Below are positions 11,267 to 24,400 of a DNA stretch of 64,000 bases, piece by piece. Each line of letters begins with the position of its first letter. Position 1 is the stretch's first letter. Below the pieces are notes generated by a model that saw only the letters and a program-made list of their open reading frames with translations, made no database searches and was not told where the DNA came from. This DNA is from Anthonomus grandis grandis (lineage: Eukaryota; Arthropoda; Insecta; Coleoptera; Curculionidae). Both the position numbers and the translations under genes were made by a program. The DNA lies in NCBI RefSeq assembly GCF_022605725.1, contig NC_065546.1, positions 41,474,227 to 41,538,226 on the forward strand, given 5' to 3'.

Positions 11267-14200
11267 CAATAATTGACTCCCTTAAAATTTGCATGGGATT
11301 TCCTATGTTCTGCTTGGCGACGCACCACCCGGTATAGGTGATTCGCCAAGACAAGTTAGCATTAATTTGATTTTTAAATGGTAAGTAAGTAATTAAAAAA
11401 AAATACTTTCTTTTTTTTTAATTGAAAAAATTATGGTTTTCAATAATTTTAATTGCATAAGCTACGCAACATGAAACCAACCCACAAAAATATAGACACG
11501 CATATCGTCATCTATCGGAATTTCATTGTGCCGCATATTAGATGACAGATAATTAGAGAATCCAGCCGCTTAGTCTATTTTGTAATTGAATGTATAAACA
11601 TTTTTTTACCTATCGATAAAAAAGATCCAAGCAGCATGGTTCTTTTTTGATGAATTATAATTTCCCCGATATCCATTAAAACAACGCATCCCATACCGCT
11701 TAGTTTCTTTTTGCGTAATGCAAAGGTGCAGAGGCTACCGAACAGATTCATATGTTCTTATTCGCAACAAGGACCAAGCAGCGTGGATGGTTAGTATGGA
11801 TTATATTGCAGACCCATGTTTGCCGCTTTTAAATTGTCTATAAAGTGCATAAATACAGCGTTAGTAAAACTGCGTTCAACCAAACCTCCGTTCTGGACGA
11901 AAGAGGAAAACATGAGAATTATAGAAAACCCCTTGACAATCCTGTTAATGAGTCTATTGTTAGACAAATAAAAAAATTACCAAAGGTACCAATCTCACTG
12001 TTGTAGGGAAATGACAACAGTGGTAAGGGCGTAGGGTAGGGAAAGGGCGTATATATCAGATTTAAATTTTGAAGATATACGAACTATTTGAATCAGAAAA
12101 TCCCCTCCCTCATAAGTGGTCATTCATTTTTACCTAATGACGCAGACTTTAGTTACATAGAGAGAATTCATAAATGTAATGAAAATTTGTAAAATAAATA
12201 AGTTGCAAACTCACAGGATGCAAAAGAACAATTTCAGAAACAGAAAATTGGATATTATCGATAAGGTGCGTGAAGTTATATATTTTTATAAAAATAAATA
12301 TTTTTTTTAAATTTCTAGTTTTCTTTTTTAGGGAACAAGAAAATAAATTGGTTAAAAATAAAAGAAATAAAATTAGAGAAGGATGAACCAATGTTAATTT
12401 ATATAAAAGAATGTTATGAAGAGAATATAGTGATTATTTTAAATTGAACACTTCAAAAAAGCAGAAACAAACAAGGTCAGATGATGTTTCATTACCGGAT
12501 AATGTGCTATGACCTGGATGGATGGAAACCCTATATCCGAACCAAAAATACAATTCGACTATATCCAAGTGGCCGATGAGATGCGCAAATGAAAGAGTCA
12601 GTGTGCAACAGGAACAGAAAACGATAAAGTTAATACCAAATTGTAAATTTCTACGTTTTTACTGAGTTTACATTCGCCATATTTTAGCCGTGAAATTTAC
12701 GAATAACGTTTTTAGTAATATTTTTAAATAAGTATGGTGTTTATGATAGTAAATAAAATTCAATTATTGTAGGCGATTATTATTGATTTGCTTGACATTA
12801 CATTTTTAATATAAAACATTCATAATAACTAGAGTGTTCTATTTATTATTGCAATGTTATGTTTAAATAAAAAATTAAACCGGTTATAATATACAATTCA
12901 ACCCGATAGATACAAGATATGGTAAAAATAAAAACTCTTAATTTAAAATGGATATTTTAAAAAAATCTCAAAAATATAAAAAACCGGCGATGTTACATAT
13001 TTTACTTCGCAGGGAAAAATGTCTTACCCTGGTTGTACTGAACCTTTTTTAATGTTAAATTCAAATATTTATAATATATTTATCTAATAAATATATTATA
13101 AATTTACAAATATTACAGTATCAAATTTACAAATTATGATATGTTTTGTCTTCTTGGACGATTAGGTTTTGTGGTCCATAATGCTCCTCGTGTCATTCCT
13201 CTATTCCAGACAATTCACTATTTTGTTCAAAATCTGTATCACTTTCTGATTCGGTATCAGTTCCATCTATCATAATATGAAGTTGATGCACAACAATATC
13301 TAGACATGATTCTTTTGAAATATATTCTTGTTCAATTTTTTTGCTCACAACGAGATTTCTTTACGAAAATTCTTGATAAAAATTAAAGTTCATATGGATA
13401 TGGCTGAGTTGTAACAGACTTAAAATCAATCTCCCATCTAACTGGGAATGATGCCTCACTCATTTTGTAAATTTTTATAAAATAGTATAATATAATAAGT
13501 CTTGAAGCAGATGCCAGTGTTGAAGATGATTTGGAAGGCTTTAATGGTTTTCTAGATTTTCAATCTTTTTAATTAATTTTTTATCTTCCCACGTTTTTCA
13601 ACAATTTTTTTTTATTAAAAAAATGTCGAGTTTCTACTTTTTGGCTTCTTCAGGGCAGGGCAACCAGAAAACCAGACGAAAAAGTGAAAAATAAACATAA
13701 GGAATAACAAAAATTTGCTCCGGGTCACGGAGTATCCCGATTAACCCATTCTTTTGCCATTTTACTGTACTAGCATTCATTCTTTAAAAAAAAAATATTT
13801 TATAATTACTGAATACTGAAAACTATATCATATTTATAAAAAAAAAACAAAAAAGGAAAAAAAAATCATCATATTACAGTACTAGCGGAACCCCACATAA
13901 TTTCTAACCTATAAATCTCATTTTCATATCAGTGAGGGTTGATTCCACATTGCATAATACCATTCAACTTATTTATATTATTTTTGAAACCAGCAAATGC
14001 ACCGATTTGATTCAAAACATTTCTTCAAACAATTTCAGCTATTTTTTAGTAACTGTTTTCAATTTGCCTTTTTTGGTTTTTCTTAACTTTAGGTTTTGAA
14101 AGGTTTCCCCGTCTGTTAAAAATGTGATAAAGACTAGACCTTCAAATCTTTAAAAAGAAAAGGCAAAATCTCTTTTTGTTTAAGAAAAATAAGATAAAAC

Positions 14201-14439
14201 TTAAAAAACGCTGATTAAACAATATTGAAAGCTTTATTATTTGCCTGGCTTAAACTGATCAAAGCTGCCAAATTAAAAAAAATATACAACGAACTACCCA
14301 AAAAATATTAAAAACATGACTTCAAATGTCTAATGTTTCGTTACAAAGATATATTTTTTAGGATTTAATTGTGTTATTGTGCCGAAAACTATAATATATA
14401 AAACTCATAGCTTTCCCAATAACATGGTGGTTATTACTT
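11267..14439. other. 3.2-kb AT-rich region without a supported gene
   Basis: A GC-richer patch at 11295-11350 (GGCGACGCACCACCCGG) and a minus-strand acidic segment near 13200-13270 (reading DGTDTESESDTDFEQ) stand out, the latter like the acidic N-terminus of some transposase-type proteins. Neither is bounded by a convincing frame, splice site or terminal repeat. The rest is low-complexity A/T. Confidence 0.35.
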
Positions 14440-14920
14440 AGATCGTTAGCCATATTAATTTTACGAAGGACTTCAGCTCTGATATGTCTGTAGTGGCTCA
14501 TATGACTCCACAAGTAATAGTCCAAAGGATTGCAATCCGGTGAGCGAGTGAGCCATGAAACTGCACCCCTGCGTTTAATCTAACGTCCAGGCTCCAGGAA
14601 AAGTGATATTTAAATATCCAGTCACATTTCTACCGCTGTGGGGGCGGAGCACCGTCATGCTCCTTTACCACATTTGTTTCTTCTTAGAATGGAAATATCC
14701 TCTAACAGAGCCAGTTCTTCTCGTAAGAACTGAAGATAAATTGCAGGTATCAAGCGACCATCTAAACATAAGTAACTACTTGATCTCATAACACACCACA
14801 TCAAACATTAACCGAAATACGGTGTTGGAAATTATGTTTGATTGTTGCATGGGCCAAGAAAGGAATTCCTTTAATTACTGATACCGTCTCGGGTGAATAT
14901 AGCCTCATCGGTAAATAAAA
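14440..14920 (-). pseudogene. mariner-like transposase relic
   Basis: On the minus strand 14920-14880 gives ILFTDEAIFTRDG (first Asp), 14780-14660 gives LDGRL....YLQFLREELALL, about 14660 gives a DGAPP second-Asp block, and 14560-14450 gives AVSWLTRSPDCNPLDYYLW followed by EVLRKINMAND. The order is that of a DD41D-type transposase. Frames are broken and the N-terminal DNA-binding part is not recognisable. No terminal repeats were found. Confidence 0.65.
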
Positions 14921-15429
14921 TGTTAATAACTAAATTACGACGTGCAATGAGCCAATTGCAAAACTGACTTTTGCAGATGAAATGTACAAACAAAAGTTAT
15001 ACATTGTTATCTATACAGTAATAAGATAAAACCAGTACAACGTGATATTCTGCGAACACTAGTTCATATTGACTATTCAACACGATCCAGTATTAAATCT
15101 TGGATAGGTACTAATATACGTATGAGAGAGGCATTTGGAAATGATTCTGTTGCCCTCAGTAGTAACACTATTAAATTAAAAAAAAAAATCATATCTTGGT
15201 AAGGAAGCATTTGCGGACCAATGTTAATAGGCCTTTTTTTACTCCAATGTACCTAAGAAATGCGTATTGAAATTTTGTCCCTTACTTCGCGGGACACCCT
15301 CGATAAATGTAGGAAAACAAGTTATTTCTCCGTAAGAAGTACGAAAAGATTTTTACAGACTAGAGAAATGTCTTTAAGTTGTTTAAAAGGAAAATACTCA
15401 AATTACCTACTAAAACAAAAAGGTTAAAT
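14921..15429. other. AT-rich sequence flanking the relic transposase
   Basis: No supported gene. It may include the remains of the terminal region of the preceding transposon. Confidence 0.3.
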
Positions 15430-16140
15430 GAAATCTGTTAATGCCTGAAAAAAAATAAAAAAATGCCAAGAACGCTGCACTAAAAATCATGAAAAAGGCC
15501 TTCAAATGCCTGGAAGAAATAGGATTCCAATTGCCTGCCAGAAGATGTTGGCTGCTTACAAAATATAAGGAATTACTTCAAGTTCTTTCAAGTAAAAGAG
15601 AATATCTAGAAGAACTAAAATTTCTTGAATGAAAAAATGACCACAAAAATCCAAAAAGCATTAAATTTCCTGAAGAAATAAAAAGACAATTGCTACAAAT
15701 CCCTGAAAAAAAATGGATTTTCTTATAGAACAAGGAAATTCCTTAAAAAGAACTGTAACTGTCTTAAAATTACTTTAAACGTCAACCAAAAGATAGAGAC
15801 TGTAAGTCCCTAAAATAAAATGTATTAAAACTTTTATAAGATTATGAAAGCTCACTTAATTTTTCAAGCAATAAGGATTGAACTCAAAAGGTTTTTAATT
15901 GATTAAAAAAGAATAAAAAAATAACTTGCAAATGCCTGTACTAATAATAAAAAACAAATGAATTACCTGGAAGAGATATCGAAGAACTTCACTGCCTAAA
16001 AATTAACGAGAAATTTCTTCAAACTTTTTCAAGTAAAAGTGAAAGATTTTAAGTCTGGTTTTGTCTAGAAAAAGTTTTAAAAAAATCTTATAAATACTGT
16101 GCGAAAAATTATGAACAATTACTGCCAATGCCTAAAATAT
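15430..16140. repeat. Strongly diverged tandem-type repeat with AATGCCTG core
   Basis: The motif (A)AATGCCTG followed by an A-rich GAA.AAATAA tract recurs at irregular spacing: near 15439, 15505, 15535 (ATTGCCTGCC), 15670 (TTTCCTGAAGAAATAA), 15700, 15932, 15966 and 16128. A related copy (AACTGCCTGAAAG) occurs at 26682. The spacing suggests an old minisatellite with units of several tens of bases that has diverged almost beyond recognition. Confidence 0.5.
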
Positions 16141-16306
16141 CACAGTTACTGGTGTATTAGCGGCTTTAATTAATCTCTTACCTGCAACTAGAAGAATCAT
16201 AATCTCACCTTAGATCTTATTGACAGAACGTTTTGACACGTTTTCGTCAAAATTTTTCGTTAATTTATTTAGAACAATTTTCAAAATTTTTGATGATTTT
16301 TCAGCA

Positions 16307-19300
16307 ATGGAGAAAATAGCTACTGAAAACCTATTTTTATTGGAATTTCTCGTTGATACCGTCAATATAGATCCGAAATGCGACTGCGACGCTCCACCAG
16401 GTAGTAAATCAGAACTTTTATAATATTTAGTCCTGAAAGAAACTTTTACAGGAATTTATATACTTACCTTACCTATCTGCTAAATCAATAAACTGATCCC
16501 TAGGTGAAACTTGTGTATCATTCCAATTTCTGGACAATGCCCCGCTGGATGTCTGCGAGCAGGACTTTTGCCCAAAGACAAACCTGAAAATGGCGGAAAA
16601 CGAGGTGGTGAAAAGTGGGAAAAGCTGTTTGTTTTCTTTGAGTCCCGAACAAGCGACGGCCGCCCTTGAACAATTCGACATATGCGTTTCTGTTATGAAA
16701 AAAATGCAACCGGGATGGTTACCTGAGAGAGTAGAAATTGGTAACACCCAATAATCAAAACTATAATACGAATTACTGCACTTTAAAGTAAAATGATTGT
16801 TTTTTCTAGGTTCATCGGTTATAGCAGCTGCAAATCTCTTTAACGAACTAATCAACAGCGTAGAACTATCGGATGGAAGTTCACCAACAGCTAAAACCCT
16901 AAAAGATGTCTTTGACATTAATGACGGTCAGGGACTTCTAATTGGGAAAATCAGCGTCTACATACGAATGTCTTGCTTTGGAAAACTGATCGTAACCCAG
17001 TTCCAGATGAACTTAGATGACAAAAGTGTCCTTTTTAAAGACAAAGATGGAAAAAGCTTATACCGATACAAAAAAGCCGGCAAAAGAAAAGAAGGGAAGG
17101 CACAGTCGGATTATGGATCTGCAGGGTACGTGGTGTTTCCTGGTTGAATCTTTTCTAAAAAAAAAGTTTCCAGGTATAACAGCAAATGTCCAGAGGTTCC
17201 CTGTGGCTCACCCGGATCAGCAGGAGGTGTCCAGCCTGGTATGAGTGGTGGAGCAGGGATAGGTAATCCTAACTGTCCATTCGCACCTTGTGGTAACGTC
17301 AATATACCTTCAAGTGGACCATCTATGGGAAATCAGGGAACGGGTCTTAGCCCTTATCCTGGAGGGTAATAAATATAAAAATATCTAGTTCAATTAATAG
17401 ACGAATTAATAAGTATAATCAGCGTCTTGAAAAGTCTTTCTATCTGGGTTAATCAATGATAAGACAAGAGGTCAACTTAAGCAGGCTTTAAGTTTTATGA
17501 AATGTATTCTTGAACTACTAATTATACATTGTTATGTCTGAAAGTAACTAACTATAAAACCATCTCACGTTTGATTTTATTCTTACAATTAACTGATGAC
17601 TATTTACATTTTTTTCTGGCAGTCTTGGAATTCAAACTATGATGACCCCGTGTAATGAATGCGGTTTTGTGCCAAATCCCGCCTGTTTACCACCAATGAG
17701 CATGGGTATGTCCAGTCCTAATATGGGTAGTTACTCACCAGATTACAGAAGCACACCACCCCAAGCCCCCGATGGAAATTATCAAGAAATCGGCGCAAGT
17801 ATGGGCGGAAATTCACTGACTATCAGAGTACACAAGGAAAAGGGCAAATTGGAGCAATACGATCCGAACAACGACGACTGCACTTGCGGGGGAGAAACCG
17901 GAGCAATTGTGCCCGCGGGATCAAAGAGTAATCAACAAGTTAGAAGTCCAAGACCAGTGAAATTTGAAAAATTAGTCAATAAAAACTTTTAGGCATTTTC
18001 AATGCGTCCAGGTGTTGCACCCAACAGTCCATTTTCGTTTAGGATGGGCCAGGGTGGTGATGCACCCTATGGTGGTGCTGGTAATAATGTAATTGTCAAC
18101 CCACCTGTGTGTACGGCTGCCGATGGAACCCAGTTTACCGAATTTTCCGATCCTAACAAGGAAACTTTCATTCTGAGGTAATTAATACTACTAAAAAAAT
18201 AATATAACTACTAATATAAATAAATACTAATAATAGTAATTATTTTCCAACATTAAGAAGAATAAACAATATGCAATAAAAACATGAAAATTGAAATAAA
18301 TTATAACCTAAATTTTAAAAAATCATTCATGTTAATTTATGATGAAACTTGTTTTCAATTACAACATTTCAACTAGACTTTGGGGAGATTAAAAATATAA
18401 TTAAAATTGGTTTGGTGTCGACTATTAATTTTTTAAGACTTTGCACTCAGTTACAGTGTGTGTAAAAGGTTAGGAAATCTTGAAATTATAGATACATACT
18501 AAAGACCAAAATATGTGAATTGACCCAAACATAACTTAGTCCAAAAGTTCAGTTTGTGAGATACAAGGTGTCAAAGTTACAGTTTTATTTTATATTTTTC
18601 CTTATTGCTTAAGAAGCATTCCAGATTTTGGCATAAGACTCGGTATAGGAAGTTTTGATCAACCTATTTTTTATTCATGGACAATGTGACAAAATTGTAG
18701 CAAGAACATGCCCAAACTTCAACGAAATGTACGTCATTGTACGTAAGTCGTTGACGTAGTTCCTGTTTACTGTTTACCGGTGTCTTGTATATCATTTGCT
18801 TCAAATTACCCCAAAAGTAAAAATCAAGTGGTGTAAGATCAGGTGATCTCGCAGGCTAATCCCATCGTCCCAAACGCCTAAACCAGTTGTCATCGAATTT
18901 CTCAAATAACTCACATGTCACCTCCTCAGTGCAATGATCGGGTGCCTCATCCAATTGGAACCAGCAAGTGCGATAATCTTCAAACATATAAATTTTCCAG
19001 AAAATCTTCTACTACTGAGCGCAAAATCTGGGTACCTAGGTTTTCTTGAAATCCCATTTCCTTAACCGCATGTGGATTTTGATTAGCCCAAAAATATTGA
19101 TTTCTTCTATTAAGAATACCTTCTCTAGAAAATTTTGCTTCATCTGTTCATTTTATTTTTTTTAGAAAGTTTGGATCCTCTTGAGTGCGTGTCAGATTTT
19201 TTCCATTTTAATGATTTTTTAGGTCACTATTTTAAAAAAACACCCAAGCGTATTTAGTATTAATCAAATAAATGTAACTGTCAAACATCAATAGCAGTGT

Positions 19301-20388
19301 TGCGTCATGACCTTTCATGGCGACCTAAAGCAAAAAAGTAAAAATATTCCGATTTTTACAGAAAATTGCTTTTATTTCAGAAACTGATCTATTTAGATAC
19401 AGGAACATGATATCTCGTTAGAAAGGGATTTCAAGTTCCTTTTAGAATATGTTATAAAATACAAGGTGTTCCATTAAAAAAATAATAATTTCACAATTTT
19501 TGTATCTAGCAGTAAAATCACTAATTTTGAACAACCAACTCCGTATGACGTAGAAAAAAATTTTATAGTGAAAACTAATGTACGATACTTCCGTAAATTT
19601 TATAATTTCAATTTTCTGCCCGTTCCAGTGCCGTAGTAATAAAAATTTACTTGGAGCTATGTTTTGGTCAAAAAATAAAGAAAATATTTAATTTCTCGAA
19701 AACCACTAAAGATAACTATAGGAACAATTTATACAAAAACAATCATAAAGTGATAGCGGATCGGAAAATAAAGTATTCTATTTAAAATAACAAAGTTGCT
19801 ACTATTTTTTGGTATAAGTGGCAACGTTGTAATACGCTAAAAATATTTTTAATCGTTAGATCACCAGCTAAAATCCATAATGCCAAATTTTCAAAAGAAA
19901 TCAATTTTCCGTTCTCCGTAAACGTCTAAGGTATCATCAACCATCAATCACCCTGTGTACTCTATACATCTCCTACTGGTTTCGCATTTTAATAATTTTT
20001 TCTAGGATCGGAAAGAAAAGCGAGGGTGTTGATAAGAAGAATAACTTGGAATTGGAACTCCAGACACCTAAAGGCCCTCCTCTCAAGCCCATTCCAAAGA
20101 AAGAAACTGTAAGTGAATAAAATAAAATATAAGGATTATACGCCCACATAGGGATGAGTCTATAAGATTTCATATTTCGTGTTAAAATTGCAAAGTTTTT
20201 AATATTTCTTTTTTCTACTTCTTAATATACATATCTAAGTATATACAATCATTTTCCTTTAAAATCCCTAGGTGGAGACCCAGTATGACCCATTAGACGC
20301 AGGACCAGACGATACAGGTTCCAAAAAGGGTAAGGGGAAAGGAGGTAAGGGTGGCAAAGGTGGCAAGAAAGGAAAAGGCAAAAAATAA
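16307..20388 (+). CDS. MAP10 N-terminal-like / DUF4776-like insect protein, 519 aa, 8 exons
   Basis: Exons: 16307-16400, 16504-16740, 16810-17125, 17174-17365, 17623-17938, 17993-18177, 20006-20108, 20272-20388. All junction phases agree and total 1560 nt. The N-terminus (ENLFLLEFLVDTVNI, then VSFQFLDNAPLDVC, KSGKSCLFSLSPEQA, NLFNELI near residue 120) resembles the N-terminal domain of microtubule-associated MAP10. The middle is Cys/Gly/Pro-rich (NPNCPFAPCG, CNECGFVPNPACLPP). The C-terminal part (FSDPNKETFILRIGKKSEG, LELELQTPKGPP) fits what I remember of DUF4776, and the tail is a Lys/Gly repeat (KGKGGKGGKGG). Cellular role is unknown; a cytoskeletal link is inference from the N-terminal similarity. 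Two introns are about 50 bp. The donor at 17939 (GTTAGA) is weak but is required by the frame. Start: the first in-frame ATG, context AGCAATGG. Confidence 0.85.
18700..19180 (-). pseudogene. mariner-like transposase relic inside an intron
   Basis: The minus strand 19150-19000 reads TDEAKFSREGILNRRNQYF then WANQNPHAVKEMGFQENLG (first Asp region). Minus 18975-18730 reads WFQLDEAPDHCTEEV, then FEKFDDNWFRRLGRW, ARSPDLTPLDFYFWGNL and LKQMIYKTPVNSKQELRQR. I count 41 residues between the second and third Asp, with one stop in between. It lies antisense to the host gene, so it cannot form part of the transcript's coding sequence. Confidence 0.75.
19460..19959. mobile_element. Possible MITE with TACAAGGTG ends
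   Basis: The left candidate end is TACAAGGTGTTCCATT at 19460; the right candidate end is ATCACCCTGTGTA finishing at 19959. Both are one-base variants of the TACAGGGTG terminus seen elsewhere. Interior arms are not clearly complementary, so the pairing is tentative. Confidence 0.3.
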
Positions 20389-20434
20389 ACATCCCATATA
20401 ACACTATGCCTCTTCATGATACATTTGTAAGCTT

Positions 20435-20440
20435 AATAAA
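20435..20440 (+). terminator. Poly(A) signal of the MAP10/DUF4776-like gene
   Basis: AATAAA occurs 47 bases after the TAA stop at 20388, in a short AT-rich 3' UTR. Confidence 0.7.
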
Positions 20441-20859
20441 GTAATAACAATATCGTCATAAGCATTTTGTTTTTTTTGTATTGTCTTTTCAGTTGTGCAG
20501 CTGTCATGGTTTATGGTCATGATTTTGTTATTAGGACGAAACTTTAGTCAAGAAACTCATTAAATCTCATACAAAAGTAAAATCAATCAAAATCAATTTG
20601 CTTAGAAAATATAGTGGTTTTTCATTGGCTTGGAAGATTTATGCCGTTAGGCCTTTACCTAAAACTTCTAGCCCTAAAGAGATTTTTAGCCTTACGACCG
20701 ACGTTATCAAAAATTTTCGAAAAAATATTTATGAGCAAATATATAATAGGATATTTAGACAATTATTAATTAATTAAACCTATTTTCCGCAAATCTATCT
20801 GATTTTCACAAATATTATAGTACCGTGAGCGCTCTACTACAAGTCTTGGATGATATCAT

Positions 20860-21750
20860 AATTTTGTATTGATAAAGGGCAGATAAGCTGGCTAATTTTA
20901 CTAAATTATAGTAAAGCCTTTGACACCTTAAACTGCCAACTTTTTTGTGCTAAGCTATTTAACTATGGATCTAAATGAAAATCCGTAAACCTTCTTAGGC
21001 AGTATTTGAAGGGTAGGTCTTAGAGGATTGTGTTTAATGGGTAATAAAGAAGGAGCGTAGCTCAGGGCTAGGACCTTAGGATCGCTTTTATTTTTAATAT
21101 TGACTATGGACATTTTGGAACATTTATGGACATTTGAAATTCATCAATACGTAGACGATACGTAGCCTCATACGAGTTTTTCTAAATAGAGTGGTCCCAG
21201 GATGCTTGAACTGATAAATAGAAGCTTGGATTCGATTTATAGGTATCCCTGCGCTATCAGTCTTAAGCTCAATCCTCAGAAATCGGAAGTAATTTGTACG
21301 AAGTGATTGGGCTAAAGAGAACTTTAATATATTATTGAATAATAAAAAATTCGAATCGGTCTTAAACGAAAATCATTCTTTCTATTAACCTTATACAAGA
21401 ATTTGCATACGATTCTTTTAGAAACTTAGACAAGAACAAGCATATTTTAAATCAATAAGGAACATTTATGTGAGCGTTTAAAATTGTCTCACTGTAATTA
21501 TTGTAGTTTTGTGTACGATCCATGCCTGGATGTAGCAAGCAAATATAGGATGCAAAAAATTCAAAATTCTTGTATAAGGTTAATTTTCTGTCATGTTAGT
21601 TCAAAGTTTTCTTTTTTAAAGTGGCTTATTGTTAAATCCGGGAAAGTAATGCATTTTACCTATTTCCTGCACAAGATACTTGAAAGTAGTAAATAAGAAT
21701 ATCTCAGGGAATTTATTTGGGAGGTTAAACAAGTTTTTTTTATGTTAAAA
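20860..21750 (+). pseudogene. LINE reverse-transcriptase relic (jockey-like)
   Basis: The plus strand reads WLILLNYSKAFDTLNCQL (RT domain A), then LRQYLKGR, a QG.GP-like block, and HQYVDDT (catalytic YxDD variant) at about 21145-21165. It continues with SLKLNPQKSEVICTK and the downstream block LSHCNYCSFVYDPC...SCIRLIF at 21484-21600. Frameshifts and stops are frequent. No 5' ORF or poly(A)/(ATT)n tail was found. Confidence 0.65.
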
Positions 21751-22079
21751 AGGTCAATCTAATATTTAAAAAAAAACCTTACTATATTTTTTTGTATTTG
21801 TTTACTGTATATTTTGGTATTGTTACATGTTTTGTTTATTTTAATTTCTTATGCATTTATTTTTTGACATACAATAATTTCAAAACGAACCACCCTTAAT
21901 AACTTCTTTAAATAAACTTTAGTGTAGATATACAGGGGAACGTTTAATTTTATTAAACAAAGTTCTGTCACTCTCCTCCTCACCTCCAGCTAACCTAACT
22001 TTAATATGTGAAATTAATCAGTTCACAGAATTTATTTTATTAAGTGCTTAAATGTGTTATTCGCGAGACAATAATAAAG

Positions 22080-22470
22080 TCTGCTTGAAATTCTTCACAA
22101 ACATTTGCAAGTGTTTATCCGCTAACATCTCTACATCGGCGAGTAATTCGATCCTTTAAATCATTAATATTTTAAGGTGGGGTTTTATAAACTTTTCTTT
22201 TTAAATACCCCCTAAAGGAAAAAACCTAGTGATGTTAAGTCTGGCGACCGTGCGGGCCATCAAATTGCACCGCTCCTGCCGATCCACATTCCTGGAAACT
22301 GTTCATTAAGCCACTCTCTGTTTCACTATATTCTCTCTAACTGTAGTACGAGGGAGCTCCATCTTGCTGGAAATTCAACTTATTTTCGTTTAGTATCCCA
22401 ACACCTCCAAGGATATATTGTATTTTGGAGGAGGTCTATAATCAAATTCGTGCAGTTAAATTTTCTTTAA
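22080..22470 (-). pseudogene. mariner-like transposase C-terminal relic with lost third Asp
   Basis: The minus strand reads FQQDGAPSYYS (second Asp), then LNEQFPGMWIGRSGAI, WPARSPDLTSLGFFLWGYL and LKRKVYKTPP, then DLKDRITRRC. The usual third Asp before FFLWG is a Gly here, an inactivating change in addition to frame breaks. The upstream half of the protein is not recognisable. Confidence 0.7.
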
Positions 22471-23732
22471 AAAAAATTTTATCATAAATATTTCATAAAT
22501 TTTTTCAGAATACTGAATATGATCCTCTCGAAAAAGATGTCAATTTTTATTATACCAGTATCTACCGTTTTATAAATGCCGGTTTATCATTTAGAAAAAT
22601 GTTAACTCCTCGTTCTCGTCAATTCGTTGGCACATAAGTTCGCAAAATTCAATTCTCCCATCGAACAGGAAATTTTTTTTTTTCAAAATGTTGTATACAG
22701 AACCTGTTGAAATATTAGTTAACAATGTAACTCTGGGGATAAATAATGGCGAATTGTCCCAGTACCTCAATTTCTCTCCTCAAACTCTTTCCTCAGAACA
22801 CTTTTTATTACAAACAGATTTCTTTCCAATTCTAATACATATTCATGGCCTATACTCTTGTCTGGATGTCTGTCACTGAACTGCCCTGGCCCTGGTGGTT
22901 ATAATAAATAATACTCAAATGGTTTTTAAACGTTTTAAAAATGCTAGTTACTGCAGTGTTATTTTTGTACCTATTAGGTACTGCAAAATATAGTCATAAA
23001 ATAAATACGCTAAATATTATACTGCAAAAAAATTTCAAAATAGCATTAGCAATTTTCTCGCTAATAATAGATGCATATTTAAAAAAAAAATATTGGGACT
23101 CAATAAAATGTTTATTACCATAAATTTTTACGGATAAATCGCTTCAACTGGCATCAGTTTTTTTGGCGAAGTAAGATGGAAAAATGTTTACCATTTAAAA
23201 TGTCTGATATTATGAGACAATTTGATCTACCAAAGTTTAAGTGGATCAAGGTGATAAAATGTCCTATTTAAGTCATAAATGTTTATTAACAAACATTTTT
23301 GCTTACTATTTGCTTATACGTCGACCGATTTTGTTTTTTCGGCTTGGTTAAATATGAGTTTGAAATGATATATCTCACTTATTCCTAGACATTTTTGGCC
23401 ACTATTCGATGGCACATTAACCGATTTAGTTTCTTTTGGCACTGGTGAATAGACATTTTAATGTTGCTTACAATGAGGTGTCACATGATGGGAGTTCCCA
23501 TTTGACATATCAAAGTGAGGTTGGCTCCCTTAAAGTAGAAATTTAGAAAATTGATATTTTGCATCTGGATGAATTAAAAAATCACAGTAACAGTTCTTCA
23601 CTTTTTTGTACATATTTATAATAACCCTGTAGTAAAATTTCATATGGTAAACATTTTTACTGATTGCGCCCATTAATTACATTTTTGCCGCCCAATGTCA
23701 TTCTTCCAGTAAGTTTTTTTTCAAAAACATAG

Positions 23733-24400
23733 CGGAAAAGTGGTATAACTTGGAGAGTTATATCACTTTTCCTCGTAAAAGTTAACCAAATTTCACAAAA
23801 CTGATAAACCAAAGAAAAATAATAGCTGTAGTATGTTTACTATGATATCTATTACTGATAAAAGTGTTCAAAAAATATAGAGCTTGAAGAGCAAAACATT
23901 ACTTCTACTTATCTTAGATACTAAACTTACAGTAAGGAGAGTAAGAACAAGTTATTAAACAAATTAACCTTCATCAGAATCGGATAATGGACCACTGTCA
24001 ACAGCATCTTCTTTTGTCAGTAAGTCCAGGAAGAACTGATGCTGAATCGGGGGAATCCACTGAAGAAGTTCTATCATATCTTTTTTCTTAGCTACAGTAA
24101 CTGATCTACACACTACGAACCATAACACTAAAAAAACCTGACTAAACAAGAAAAAGCGAGTTTAATAGGACCTGGCGCGACATCGGAACAGCGTGGTGCC
24201 TTGACTTATACCACTATTCCAGCGAACGAATCCATTATGTTGAGAGGAATAACGTTAGGAAGCTCTTATCTTAGCTAAGTTAAAATTTTGACTTATACCA
24301 GTTTTCGACTGAATATATTAGACCAGTAGAAACATAATTAATGGTATAACTCAAAAATTAAAAAATACTGACATATTCCACTTTTCCTCTGAGCGGCTCA
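23733..24400. repeat. Hairpin-bounded repeat with a short acidic-tailed ORF
   Basis: The left border contains an inverted repeat GGAAAAGTGGTATAACT / AGTTATATCACTTTTCC with a 5-base loop (one mismatch). The right border near 24380 has TCCACTTTTCCTC. Between them, minus 24149-23964 encodes WIPPIQHQFFLDLLTKED then DSGPLSDSDEG. That tail resembles repeat-encoded insect proteins I have seen, but I cannot name the family. Confidence 0.35.

Larger units (their letters stand above)
18178..20005. other. Long intron of the MAP10/DUF4776-like gene
   Basis: All other introns of this gene are 48-257 bp, but this one is 1828 bp. The excess consists of a transposase relic and probable MITE sequence, listed separately. 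Confidence 0.75.

Noticed and set aside
16469..16918. 149-residue open frame on the minus strand
   Set aside because: It is antisense to two coding exons of the MAP10/DUF4776-like gene, whose plus-strand splice phases fit perfectly; it is a shadow frame.
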